Source of the DNA: Bacteroidales bacterium
GTDB lineage: Bacteria; Bacteroidota; Bacteroidia; Bacteroidales; GWF2-38-335
Direction: 5' to 3'
Assembly (NCBI GenBank): GCA_016936815.1
Contig: JAFGXD010000090.1
Location: 1-64,000, forward strand
Length of the DNA: 64,000 bases
Below are positions 1 through 10,800 of the stretch, in pieces; position 1 is the first letter of the stretch, and the number at the start of each line of letters is the position of its first letter. A program made the position numbers and the translations under genes. The notes under the pieces are model-generated. The model saw only the letters and a program-made list of their open reading frames with translations, had not been told where the DNA came from and did no database searches.

Positions 1-54
1 AATATGTATTAATTTAGCGCTTGCTAAAATCAACTAATCTTAAAAAAATAAAGG

Positions 55-261
55 ATGAAAAAGCTAATGAAAATACCATTGTATATACCATTTTTAGGTA
101 TGTTTTTAAGTTTTGTTTTTTTTATTATTGCAGCTCAAAGTCCAAATGATGCTCTAGTTATTGCCGGAGCTGTACTTATTCATCTCTCTGCGTGGATTTT
201 GATAGTAAATTTTGTTCTTTCAGGAATGGGATTTTTCAGTATGGTATTAAAAAACGATTAG
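55..261 (+). CDS. Small hydrophobic membrane protein, hypothetical
   Basis: 68-aa ORF with two hydrophobic segments; ATG start. Confidence 0.5.
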   Translation: MKKLMKIPLYIPFLGMFLSFVFFIIAAQSPNDALVIAGAVLIHLSAWILIVNFVLSGMGFFSMVLKND

Positions 262-283
262 CTTATTGAATTTATAAGCTACT

Positions 284-3200
284 TTAATTCTTAACCACTT
301 TCTTCAAGAAAATTTTATTATCCATTTGAATTTTAATGTAGTAAATACCGGTGGTATAGCTTGCGAATTCATTAATAACTATGCTTGTATTTTGCTCTCC
401 GGTATTTTTGTAATTACGGTTTAGCAAAACTTTACCCATACCATCGTAAACCGATATCTTGGTTTCTTTGCTCGTTTGTCCAATAAGGTCAATAATAATA
501 TATTCGGCAACAGGATTTGGGTAAACAACAACAGATATTGTGGAATTTATTTCATTTACTCCAATTGTTCCTCCTGTTGCAAAAATTCCGAAACCTTTTG
601 CAGAAGAAGTAGTGTCTACAATAAAATCGTAACCCAATAAAACAGAATCTGTAGTATATAAACTAATTTCATGTGTTGAAATTAATGGCAAGCCCGGAAT
701 ATCAGCCAAAATTGTGAAATTTCCTGTAGGTAAACCAATAAACTGATATGCTCCTGTATCATTTGTTACTTTATACCTGTAAATATTAGATAATAAGCCG
801 GTTTCTGCAACATACATTGATACTCCTGCAACCGGATTGGAATAATCCTTAGAAAGATTCTGGTAATAAACTTTTCCGTTTATGTAGTTTGTACCCGAAG
901 CTAAATTAACCAGTTCAATCATTGTAATATTAGCTTCAATGGTATCGTGACAAGCACCATTGAGGTTTGTAACATTATCCCATAAGGCTGTTTCGTAATA
1001 GAATGTTGGAATAAGATTTGGATATAAAGCTGCTGAAGGTTTTGCCAGTAAAACAAAATCTCCGGTTCCATTGGCTTCCATTAAAAATTCTCCTGAGTTA
1101 TTATTTACAGTGCTTGCTAACATTGTTGTACCTGAATGTTGACTAAACAACTGTATATCAATACTTCCTTCTGTTGGAATTCCCGTTGGAACAATTATTT
1201 CACCTTCCAAAAACAAGTGGCTTGATTCAATTATTTCTATATCATTTGCCACAATACAATCGAATGTGTCAACTATTTCTACCTGATAAATTCCTCCGGA
1301 AAGATTGGAAACATAAATAGAATCTGAATAAACCGTTATATCTCCCTCTGCACTCAGCCAATTTATAGAGTGATATGCAAATGGTGCTAATCCTCCTGCT
1401 CCTTCAATTGTTACCCAACCATTGCTCATTCCTGTGCATGGCTCATAAATACCTAAAATATTGGCGTAATTTACCGGTGGTTCAAATAGGGTGTCTCGGT
1501 AAATTGGTGAGCTACATCCATAGCTGTTTGTAATTCTAAGGTCAACAATATGAAATGGTTCATCATTTTCCCAATAAATATTGTTAGCAAAATTGCCTCC
1601 TGCCGAGTTATTTTCATAAGAATCAATAATATATCCTCCGGAACCAAAATTCCAGTCGTAAATCGGCAATGTATCTTCCATTGCAGAAACGGACCATAAA
1701 TCACCAAAACAATTTGGTGCATCATAAGTGTATATTGCGTATGGAATTCTTGCAAACTTAACAGCAATTTGTGTGGAAACAGCACAACGGTTTTGGTAAG
1801 GGTAGTATTCGGTTAGATCTATATACCTTGTTGTATCAACTATGTTTACGCAAACGGTATCAATAGCAGATGTTCCAAATATTGTTCCTGTTGAAGAGAA
1901 AGTTATTCCACTTGGTGATAATGCACTCCAAGTTACAAATGTACTATCCATAGATTGATTTCCCACAAGACGGTAACAACTACCGCAAGTAGTATCTGTT
2001 GCTGCTACTGTTGGTTCGGGCCATTCGTAAAAAGTAATATGTAGAGCTTCTGATGTATCGCTACAAGAAGCTGTATATGAACCAATTTGCACAAGATTCT
2101 CTGCAATCCGGTATATTTCGTGAGTTCCGTAAATACTTACATTAACGGTATCGTTTATAAAACTGGTTCCTGCATGAGAGGCATCGAACCAATATGCAGT
2201 ATCTGCATCAATAACGAATCCACCAATTGAAAAATACTGTGGTCCGCAAACCCAGTCGTCTTCTGTCAAAACTATTGTTTGCGGCGTTTCAGCAAAAACA
2301 ATATCAAAACAAGATTCCATCTCAAAAGGTTCGGAAGAACCTATGTCAACTAACTCTTTCCAACATATTGTAAACAAACCTGCCAAACTAGAAGAAATTT
2401 GTGTAGAATTGTTGTACTGATTTTCGAAGCTTATTCCAGATTGGTCACAATGCCAAAGTCCTAAACCATAGCTTCCAACAACTTCAATTTCTGCTAAATA
2501 CTCGCCGCTTGAATTTCGACAACTAATAGTGTCGTTGCCTGCATGAAGGTCTGTTGGTATAGCATTGAAAGTAATAGAAACAGTCTCTGAATTAATACAA
2601 ACAGAATTGTTTGTTTCAGTCCATTCAAAAACATAAACTCCTGGTTCGCTTACCAATACCATAACATTAGGGTCAAATGCCGGAACTGTTGGAACAGTGC
2701 TTGAAGAATAAATAACAGTTCCGGGACCAGACAATTGAGACCAAAATCCTTGTGTAGCTCCCTCTGATTGTATGGCCTGCATTGTATATGATAAACCTCC
2801 AACATTTGCATCAATTCCCGCAAAAGGTTCTACCATCTGATATAGTAAGTGGGTTACCACATCTGACGAAACACATCCGCCATTTTCAATATTCCACATA
2901 ATATTAAGAGTTGCTATTCCATCAACAAACAAATAAGAAAGAGAATCGGGAATTGAAACATAAGCATTCGGGTCGTTTGCCGGATTAATACTTTCGCCGG
3001 TAATATTGTTCCAGTAGCTTAATCCATACGAATCTGTCCAATAGCCGTTTAGTAAGCCAACTCCAATTGTGTCTGCATGTAATTGAATAGAATCACCGCA
3101 GAAATAATTATCAATTCCTGCATAAGCATAAGGTCCAGGCAAAAAGACAATTTCAACATTATCTGTTTCAGTGCAAATTTCGTTTGTTTCGTTCCATATA

Positions 3201-4999
3201 AAAACCAAACTTGTAGATGTTCCAACTAGCGCAATATTTGCCTGCACACTTGGTTCCCTTTCAGGATAAGGATTAGTCGGATTCGAGGTGTCGTAAAAAA
3301 TTACATTAGTTACCGGAACTCCCCCTGTAGTTTCAACTGTCCAGTATCCTTCGCCAACCACTCCTGTTACATTCAAATCGTATATGGAACCACATACTGT
3401 TGCATTTGTGCCGGCATTTGGAGCCGGTTCTTCATAAAATGTTACCTCAACATCATCCGATATTACACATGTTCCATTGTCAACTGTCCATGTAAACAGA
3501 TATTCAATACTGCCGGAATAAGCGGGAATTGTTACTGTTGTAGTTGGAGAAAGAAAATTTGCATAATTTGCTCCGGTAGTTGGCGGCACAGATGTCCACG
3601 TTCCTGTTTGCCCGGCTTCAAGAGTTCCGGCATCAAGAAAATAAACATTTCCACATATACTACCATCCGAGCCTGCATTTACTATTAATTCATCAGCAAA
3701 GGTTATTGTTACATTATCGCTGGCTGTACATGCAGAATTTCCGTTATTAATTTCTGTCCATGTAAATGTGTAGGCTCCGTTTAGGTTTACAGTTACTAAG
3801 GTATTTGGCTCGGTAGGATTTGAAAAAATTGCTGTGCCCGGACCGGTATAAGTCCAAATGCCTTGGTTATCGGCAATGGAAAAATCTGTAGCTGTTAATT
3901 CAAAACTATTTGAACAAACTGTACTGTTTGAAGAAGTAATATTTGTCGTTGGCATTATGCAGCAGTTTGTTGCACCGCTTCCCAGAATTGTTGCAAATAT
4001 TGTTGTGTCGTAATAACATCCAAAGTCGTCGACAACAGTAAAAATAAAAGGTTGGCTGGTTGTTGATAAGCCTGTTCCGTCGTATGTACCTTGGTTTGCC
4101 GCAATCATTGAACCTCCGGTAGCCCCAACTGTCCACATTTGGGTTGGATATGAATTGCTGTACGAAAGGGAAGAATTTTCCTCATTTGTATATGAAACAG
4201 GATTTACTATTCCTGTAAGATTAATAATATCTCCCTGACAATTAACTATTGGGGAAAGCATTGAGCCGGCAAAAACCGGAGTTCCGGAAATAAAAACATT
4301 AAAGCAATTAGAAATTGTACTTGAACATCCTTGAGCATCGGTAATTGTTAAAACAACCTCATAAGATTGTGCATTGGAGTAAGTATGATTTACATTTTGC
4401 CCGGTTGCAGTATTTCCGTCACCAAAATCCCATTCGAAAACCGAAGTAATATCTGCCTGAGTATATGTGGTGTTTTGATAAATTCCTGATCCAAAAAAGC
4501 TAATGGCTTCTCCCTGACAAATTTCAAGAATATTACACTCTCCGGTAATTACTGATGAAGGCGAGGAACTAATTTCCGCTTCAAGGTTTTGGCATTGAAA
4601 AGAGGAAGTAAAACTTCCTGAGAAAGTTGATCCCGGGGAATTGGAGAAAAATTGAATTGTTAAACAACCCGAAAGATTATTTGCACTTGCCGAGAAACCG
4701 GATGGCAAAGTTTCGGTAAAACAGCCCAAAAGAGGAGCAGAAGAAGAGTTACCATCGAAAACACAAAGAATACCATTTCCCTGTACAAACTCCGTAGAAC
4801 TAATTGAAATGTGAGAACTTATGGGATTATCGGAACAAATTGTTAAAGAATAAACCTCTCCGGGAACGTAGCTTCCCAATTCAATTGTACCGGAAGAACC
4901 ATTAACTGTTTCTCCATTATTTACAGTAATTGAATACTGTGCATTTCCAGATATTACTACCATTAGGAAAACAAAACTTGCTAAAAATGACTTTCTCAT
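284..4999 (-). CDS. Large secreted T9SS cargo protein with CUB-like N-terminus, PKD domain and multiple gliding-motility/SprB-like repeats
   Basis: Signal peptide MRKSFLASFVFLMVVISGNAQ; PKD motif FEWDFGDGNTATGQNVNHTYS; repeated 'xAGxDxxxCGxxxxL' units; C-terminal sorting domain VVVYPNPVAEYIIIDL...GIYYIKIQMDNKIFLKKVVKN. Confidence 0.88.
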   Translation of the reverse strand: MRKSFLASFVFLMVVISGNAQYSITVNNGETVNGSSGTIELGSYVPGEVYSLTICSDNPISSHISISSTEFVQGNGILCVFDGNSSSAPLLGCFTETLPSGFSASANNLSGCLTIQFFSNSPGSTFSGSFTSSFQCQNLEAEISSSPSSVITGECNILEICQGEAISFFGSGIYQNTTYTQADITSVFEWDFGDGNTATGQNVNHTYSNAQSYEVVLTITDAQGCSSTISNCFNVFISGTPVFAGSMLSPIVNCQGDIINLTGIVNPVSYTNEENSSLSYSNSYPTQMWTVGATGGSMIAANQGTYDGTGLSTTSQPFIFTVVDDFGCYYDTTIFATILGSGATNCCIMPTTNITSSNSTVCSNSFELTATDFSIADNQGIWTYTGPGTAIFSNPTEPNTLVTVNLNGAYTFTWTEINNGNSACTASDNVTITFADELIVNAGSDGSICGNVYFLDAGTLEAGQTGTWTSVPPTTGANYANFLSPTTTVTIPAYSGSIEYLFTWTVDNGTCVISDDVEVTFYEEPAPNAGTNATVCGSIYDLNVTGVVGEGYWTVETTGGVPVTNVIFYDTSNPTNPYPEREPSVQANIALVGTSTSLVFIWNETNEICTETDNVEIVFLPGPYAYAGIDNYFCGDSIQLHADTIGVGLLNGYWTDSYGLSYWNNITGESINPANDPNAYVSIPDSLSYLFVDGIATLNIMWNIENGGCVSSDVVTHLLYQMVEPFAGIDANVGGLSYTMQAIQSEGATQGFWSQLSGPGTVIYSSSTVPTVPAFDPNVMVLVSEPGVYVFEWTETNNSVCINSETVSITFNAIPTDLHAGNDTISCRNSSGEYLAEIEVVGSYGLGLWHCDQSGISFENQYNNSTQISSSLAGLFTICWKELVDIGSSEPFEMESCFDIVFAETPQTIVLTEDDWVCGPQYFSIGGFVIDADTAYWFDASHAGTSFINDTVNVSIYGTHEIYRIAENLVQIGSYTASCSDTSEALHITFYEWPEPTVAATDTTCGSCYRLVGNQSMDSTFVTWSALSPSGITFSSTGTIFGTSAIDTVCVNIVDTTRYIDLTEYYPYQNRCAVSTQIAVKFARIPYAIYTYDAPNCFGDLWSVSAMEDTLPIYDWNFGSGGYIIDSYENNSAGGNFANNIYWENDEPFHIVDLRITNSYGCSSPIYRDTLFEPPVNYANILGIYEPCTGMSNGWVTIEGAGGLAPFAYHSINWLSAEGDITVYSDSIYVSNLSGGIYQVEIVDTFDCIVANDIEIIESSHLFLEGEIIVPTGIPTEGSIDIQLFSQHSGTTMLASTVNNNSGEFLMEANGTGDFVLLAKPSAALYPNLIPTFYYETALWDNVTNLNGACHDTIEANITMIELVNLASGTNYINGKVYYQNLSKDYSNPVAGVSMYVAETGLLSNIYRYKVTNDTGAYQFIGLPTGNFTILADIPGLPLISTHEISLYTTDSVLLGYDFIVDTTSSAKGFGIFATGGTIGVNEINSTISVVVYPNPVAEYIIIDLIGQTSKETKISVYDGMGKVLLNRNYKNTGEQNTSIVINEFASYTTGIYYIKIQMDNKIFLKKVVKN

Positions 5000-5237
5000 A
5001 GCCTATTATTTAATTATTCAAATTTAAAAAATGATCTGTTTTATTCAATGACAAATTATTATGACAAAAAGTTGTATGAATAAAAAATTTTAACTTTTCT
5101 AGGCTTCCTTTACACCAGCACATGATTTAATTAGCAAAAACCGACTTTCATCAAAAAATGAAAAAAAATTCCCCGTTACAAAGATATTAATACTAGTTGT
5201 ATTTCAAGAAAATAAGTTAAAAAAAATAAAAAAAAAC

Positions 5238-5268
5238 CTTGAAAGTGTCTAAAGAAACCGTATTTTTG
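5238..5268 (+). promoter_or_regulatory. Bacteroidota-type promoter upstream of the pyrophosphatase gene
   Basis: CTTG-N19-TATTTTTG, matching the TTTG/TAnnTTTG consensus. Confidence 0.6.
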
Positions 5269-5367
5269 CAGGCTGTTATTTAAACTGATTATTAATAACC
5301 GGTTAATAAGGTTGATGTACAATTATGAAAACAGTAACTAATTAACTATAAAACAAATTTTTAAAAA

Positions 5368-7755
5368 ATGAAAAAGAAAGTACTATTAAGTCTGGTGCTG
5401 GGATTGTTCACTCCGGCCTTCACCTTCGCCAGCGAGGCGGATCTTGTGATTCCCGATGGTGTAAAAGATCAGGAGCTTCTCTATTGGGGATTTCTGATAA
5501 CTTTTGGCGGTTTCTTGTTTGGTTTGTACCAGTTTTTGAAAGTAAAAAAGCTAAAGGCACATAAATCAATGCTAGAAGTTGCCGATGTAATTTATCAAAC
5601 CGGTAAAACATATCTTGTGCAACAAGGTAAATTCTTAGCAATTCTGTTCCTTTTTATTGGTTCAGCAGTTGCTTTTTATTTTGGCTATTTGTCGGAAGCC
5701 AACTTTGGCGTTGGAGGCGTTCTGTTAATAATTGGCTGGACAGTAATTGGAATTTTAGGCTCTTATGTTGTTGCCTGGTTCGGTATTAGAATGAACACTT
5801 TAGCCAACTCACGTATGGCTTTTGCTTCTCTTGAAAGAAAACCTATTAAACTTCTTAACATTCCTCTTAATGCAGGTATGAGTATTGGCGTTGTTTTAAT
5901 TTCTCTGGAATTAATAATGATGCTTGTAATTTTGCTTTTTGTACCGGGAGAATATGCCGGCGCCAGCTTTATTGGATTTGCTATTGGTGAATCTCTTGGT
6001 GCTTCTGTGCTTCGTATTGCCGGTGGTATCTTCACAAAAATTGCTGATATTGGTTCCGACCTTATGAAAGTTATCTTTAAAATTGGCGAAGACGACCCAA
6101 GAAACCCCGGAACTATTGCCGATTGTGTTGGTGATAACGCAGGAGATAGTGTTGGACCAACTGCCGATGGTTTCGAAACTTACGGTGTTACAGGTGTTGC
6201 TCTAATTTCTTTCATTTTACTTGCTGTAATGCCTAATTTTCAGGTTGAATTACTTACTTGGATTTTCTTAATGCGTATTCTTATGATTGGAACTTCTGTA
6301 GTTTCATTCTGGATTAACAATGCTCTTTCTAACGCAACTCTAAAAGGCAAAGACGATATTGATTTCGAAAAACCATTAACTAATCTGGTTTGGATAACAT
6401 CTATTCTTTCAATGATTGTAACTTTTGTTATTAGTTATTTAACAATTAGTGATTTACCAAACGATTTATGGATTACTCTTTCAGTTATTATTAGTGCCGG
6501 TACTCTTGGTGCTGCTCTTATTCCCGAGTTTACAAAGTTGTTTACTTCACCAAAATCCGCCCACGTTAACGAAGTTGTTGAAGCTTCCAAAAAAGGTGGT
6601 GCCTCCCTAAATATTCTTTCTGGTCTTGTTGCAGGTAATTTCTCTGCTTTTTGGAAAGGAATGGTTTTCGCCTTCCTAATGTTTATTGCCTACTATGCAA
6701 GTACTTATGGCCTTAGCGACTTAATGGTTTATCCTTCAATTTTTGCTTTTGGTCTTGTTGCTTTTGGTATGTTGGGAATGGGCCCTGTTACTATTGCAGT
6801 TGACAGCTACGGTCCTGTAACCGATAATGCTCAGTCTATTTACGAACTTTCACTTATTGAAGAAACTCCGGGAATTTCGGAAGAAATCGAAAGAGATTTT
6901 GGTTTTAAACCCGATTTCGAAAAAGCTAAACACTACCTTGAAGCCAACGACGGCGCAGGTAATACATTTAAGGCAACCGCAAAACCTGTTCTTATTGGAA
7001 CAGCTGTGGTTGGTGCTACTACCATGATTTTTAGCTTAATTTTGGTTATTCAGAGTACTTTAGGCGTTCAACCGGAAACCATTCTTAATCTCCTAAATCC
7101 TTATACAATTCTAGGATTTTTACTTGGTGGTGCTGTAATTTATTGGTTTTCCGGAGCTTCAATTCAGGCTGTTACAACCGGTGCTGCAAGAGCAGTAGAT
7201 TATATTAAAAACAATATTAATCTTGACCCCGACGCTCCAAAAAAGGCAGATGTTGCTAAATCTAAGGAAGTTGTAAAAATTTGTACTGTTTACGCTCAAA
7301 AAGGTATGTGGAACATTTTTATTGCTATCTTCTCTTTTGCTCTGGCTTTTGCTTTCCTTTCTGCTCCCGGCGAAACAGCTCTTCCCGTTTCTTTGTTTGT
7401 TTCTTATCTTCTTTCAATTGCATTCTTCGGACTTTATCAGGCAATTTTTATGGCCAATGCCGGTGGAGCCTGGGATAATGCCAAAAAAGTTATTGAGGTT
7501 GATATGAAAGAAAAAGGAACCGACTTACATGCCGCTTCTGTTGTTGGTGATACTGTAGGAGACCCGTTTAAAGATACCTCCTCTGTTTCGCTTAACCCAA
7601 TTATTAAATTTACTACTTTATTTGGTTTGCTTGCTATGGAAATAGCTATTGCTGAACAATTTAGAGATATAGCTCCTTATGTTGGATTTGGTTTCTTGGC
7701 TGTTGCTCTTTATTTTGTTTACCGTTCATTCTACAAAATGAGAATAAACCAATAA
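5368..7755 (+). CDS. hppA: Membrane-bound ion-translocating pyrophosphatase
   Basis: Motifs GGIFTKIADIGSDL, EDDPRNPGTIADCVGDNAGDSVGPTADGFETYG, DGAGNTFKATAK, VVGDTVGDPFKDTSSVSLNPIIK; polytopic. Confidence 0.93.
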   Translation: MKKKVLLSLVLGLFTPAFTFASEADLVIPDGVKDQELLYWGFLITFGGFLFGLYQFLKVKKLKAHKSMLEVADVIYQTGKTYLVQQGKFLAILFLFIGSAVAFYFGYLSEANFGVGGVLLIIGWTVIGILGSYVVAWFGIRMNTLANSRMAFASLERKPIKLLNIPLNAGMSIGVVLISLELIMMLVILLFVPGEYAGASFIGFAIGESLGASVLRIAGGIFTKIADIGSDLMKVIFKIGEDDPRNPGTIADCVGDNAGDSVGPTADGFETYGVTGVALISFILLAVMPNFQVELLTWIFLMRILMIGTSVVSFWINNALSNATLKGKDDIDFEKPLTNLVWITSILSMIVTFVISYLTISDLPNDLWITLSVIISAGTLGAALIPEFTKLFTSPKSAHVNEVVEASKKGGASLNILSGLVAGNFSAFWKGMVFAFLMFIAYYASTYGLSDLMVYPSIFAFGLVAFGMLGMGPVTIAVDSYGPVTDNAQSIYELSLIEETPGISEEIERDFGFKPDFEKAKHYLEANDGAGNTFKATAKPVLIGTAVVGATTMIFSLILVIQSTLGVQPETILNLLNPYTILGFLLGGAVIYWFSGASIQAVTTGAARAVDYIKNNINLDPDAPKKADVAKSKEVVKICTVYAQKGMWNIFIAIFSFALAFAFLSAPGETALPVSLFVSYLLSIAFFGLYQAIFMANAGGAWDNAKKVIEVDMKEKGTDLHAASVVGDTVGDPFKDTSSVSLNPIIKFTTLFGLLAMEIAIAEQFRDIAPYVGFGFLAVALYFVYRSFYKMRINQ

Positions 7756-7777
7756 ATTTTTATACAAAAAAAGACTT

Positions 7778-7807
7778 AGGGGTGTGAATTTCACATCCCT
7801 TTTTTTA
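7778..7807 (+). terminator. Intrinsic terminator after hppA
   Basis: AGGGGTGTGAATTTCACATCCCT inverted repeat followed by a T-run. Confidence 0.7.
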
Positions 7808-7849
7808 TTTTTGTATATTGAAAAATCGTTTACTGAAAAATATTACACC

Positions 7850-10800
7850 ATGAAAAAATTATTAGTTCTATTCGCATCTGCTTTATTATTAATCACTAAC
7901 ACAGCAATAGCTCAAATTAGTACAGGCGGTAAACCCGTTAGTTTTGTTTATAAAAATCTTTCCGATAATATTGGGAAAATAGAAATTCCTGCTCCAAATA
8001 TGGAATTAATTTTGCAAGAAGATAACCAAGCAGAAAAAAACGGCAGCTTTTACAAAATTGGTCGCTACATTAATGCTGATATAAATCTTATGGAATCGGG
8101 AACATGGACTGAACTGCCTGATGGTGGAAAAATATTTAGAATTAGTCTGAAATGCGAGGGTGCTGAGGCACTAAATGCTGTTTATTCCGACTTCTATTTG
8201 CCGGAGAATACTGTTTTGTATATTTATAACAAAAACAAAAAACATGTTATTGGAGGTTTTACAGATTTTAACAATAGAGACGACCGTTCTTTTGTACATG
8301 AAATTGTTCAGGGTGATGAAATAACTTTAGAGTATTACCAACCTGCCGGTGTTGATGAAATGCCTTCACTGAACATTGAGCAAATTGGTTACACTTATAG
8401 AAGTTCTCATTTGGATGCATATAAAGACGTGAAAGATTTTGGCGGCTCCGATAATTGTCAGGTTAACGCTAATTGCAGTCCCGAAGGAGATAACTGGCAG
8501 AACCAAAAACGAGGAGCTGTTAGAATTCTTCTAACCGTTGGCACAGGTATGGGATGGTGCTCCGGTTCTGTAATAAATAATACTAATGAGGACTGTACTC
8601 CATACATATTAACAGCAGATCATTGCGGAAACGGAGCTACTGTAGCTAACCTAAATCAATGGATTTTTTACTTTAATTACGAAGCTCCAACATGTTCAAA
8701 CCCGTCTTCAGAAGGCACATTGGCGAATCAATCTATGACCGGATGTGCTCTTATTGCCCATGGCGGCGATGAAGGAGATGCAGGCTCTGATTTTTTTCTT
8801 GTTGAATTGAATGAGGAAATTCCTGATTCTTATCAACCTTATTACAATGGATGGAACAGAGAAGACGTTGCTGCAACCAGTGGCGTTAGTATTCATCATC
8901 CAAGTGGCGATATAAAGAAAATTTCCACTTTTACTTCAACATTGGTAACAGCCTCATGGTCCGGAACATATAATGCCCATTGGAGAGTTACCTGGGCGGC
9001 AACAACTAACGGATATGGTGTTACAGAAGGCGGTTCATCAGGAAGTCCCATTTTTAACCAAGCCGGATTAATTGTTGGAGACCTTACAGGTGGAAGTTCT
9101 TATTGTACAGCAACTTCTTCTCCCGATTTGTACGGAAAATTTTCATACTCATGGGAATCAAACGGAACAACCGATGGTGAAAAACTAAAACCATGGTTAG
9201 ATCCTGCAAATACAGGAGTAATGAGTCTTAACGGAAAAGATTTTTCTACTTGCGGAATAGCCACTATTACTGTTACCGGAACAGCAACTGGAGTTTCTTG
9301 TTGGGGTTACAACGATGGTTCTATTGATATTTCAGCAAGCGGTGGAACACCTCCTTATTCCTATGTTTGGAGTCATGGCCCTACTACAGAAGATGTTTCA
9401 GGACTTCCTGCAGGAAATTACTCTGTTACTGTAACCGATTCAGAAAATGTTACCGGAACACAATCTTTTACTGTTAATGCAGGAACTCCAATTGAAATAG
9501 CAGGAACAATTACAGAAGCTACTGCCGGAGAATGCGATGGAGCTATTGATATTACAGTCACACCGGCAGGATCTTATACTTTCTATTGGTCAAATACAAG
9601 TACAATTGAAGATCTTACCAATTTGTGCCCCGATTCATATTTTGTTGTTGTTACCGATGCCAATGGCTGTGATACCTCTGCAACATTTGTTGTGGTTGAA
9701 GAAGGCGTTGTTATACAAGCCGATTTTTCGGGAACTCCCACTTCAATTATGGTTACTGAATCGGTTAACTTTACAGATGCTTCCTACGGTTCGGTTACAA
9801 GTTGGAACTGGACTTTTACAGGTGGTACTCCCGGAACTTCTACAGACCAAAATCCTACAGGAATTGTTTACAATACTCCCGGATCTTATGCTGTTAGTCT
9901 TGAAGTTTCCGATGGAACAAACAACGATACTGAAACCAAAAACGGTTATATTGTTGTAAGTCCTTCAACAGCTACTGTGCCCGTAGCCGATTTTATGGGA
10001 AATCCTACTACTATTCCGGTTGGTGGCTCGGTAGATTTTACTGATCTTTCCGATAATGTTCCAACTTCATGGGTTTGGGAATTTGAGGGAGCTGATGTTG
10101 GCATTTCAACAGACCAACACCCTGCCGGAATTACTTATAGCACAGCCGGTTTCTACTTCGTAAAACTAAAAGTTACTAACTCTGCAGGAAGCGATTCACT
10201 TACAAAAATAGATTATATTGCTGTTGTTCTAGATACAAGCTCAACAGCTCCAATAATTGACTTTGATGCATCGGTAAGACTTATTTCAACCGGAGAAACA
10301 GTTGATTTTACCGATTTATCGGCTAATTATCCTATTTCTTGGACATGGACTTTTAACGGAGGTACACCAAACTCATCAACCGACCAACATCCTCTAAATA
10401 TTTCCTATAACACACCGGGAATTTATTCTGTAACACTTGCTGCCACAAACTCTGCAGGCACTTCAAGCTTAACAAAAACCGATTATATTGTTGTAACAGA
10501 TTTTCCCACAGCAGAAATTTGCGATACAATAACAAATGTAATGACAGGCGAAGGAATTGGTTATAAATCTCTTACATCAACTTGGGGCTATTTGCCGGGA
10601 CATAACGGAAAGTTTGTTACAGCTTATGCCGATAGAATCGAAAACTATATGTTTAGTCAAGTTACCGGATTTCTTTATCCCGTTCATAAAGCAAATAACG
10701 GAGGTGGAAAAGTTGTTTTTACAGTTTGGAACGAAGATGGAAGTCTTCCCGACAGCATCCTTGGTACTAAAAATGTAAATGTTTCGGCAATTGGAACAAA

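Noticed and set aside
7784-7849. N-terminal extension of the protease ORF
   Set aside because: Overlaps the hppA terminator; the signal peptide starts at ATG 7850.
9537-9959. 140-aa plus-strand ORF MELLILQSHRQ...
   Set aside because: Out-of-frame shadow ORF inside the repetitive protease gene, low-complexity Leu/Gln composition.
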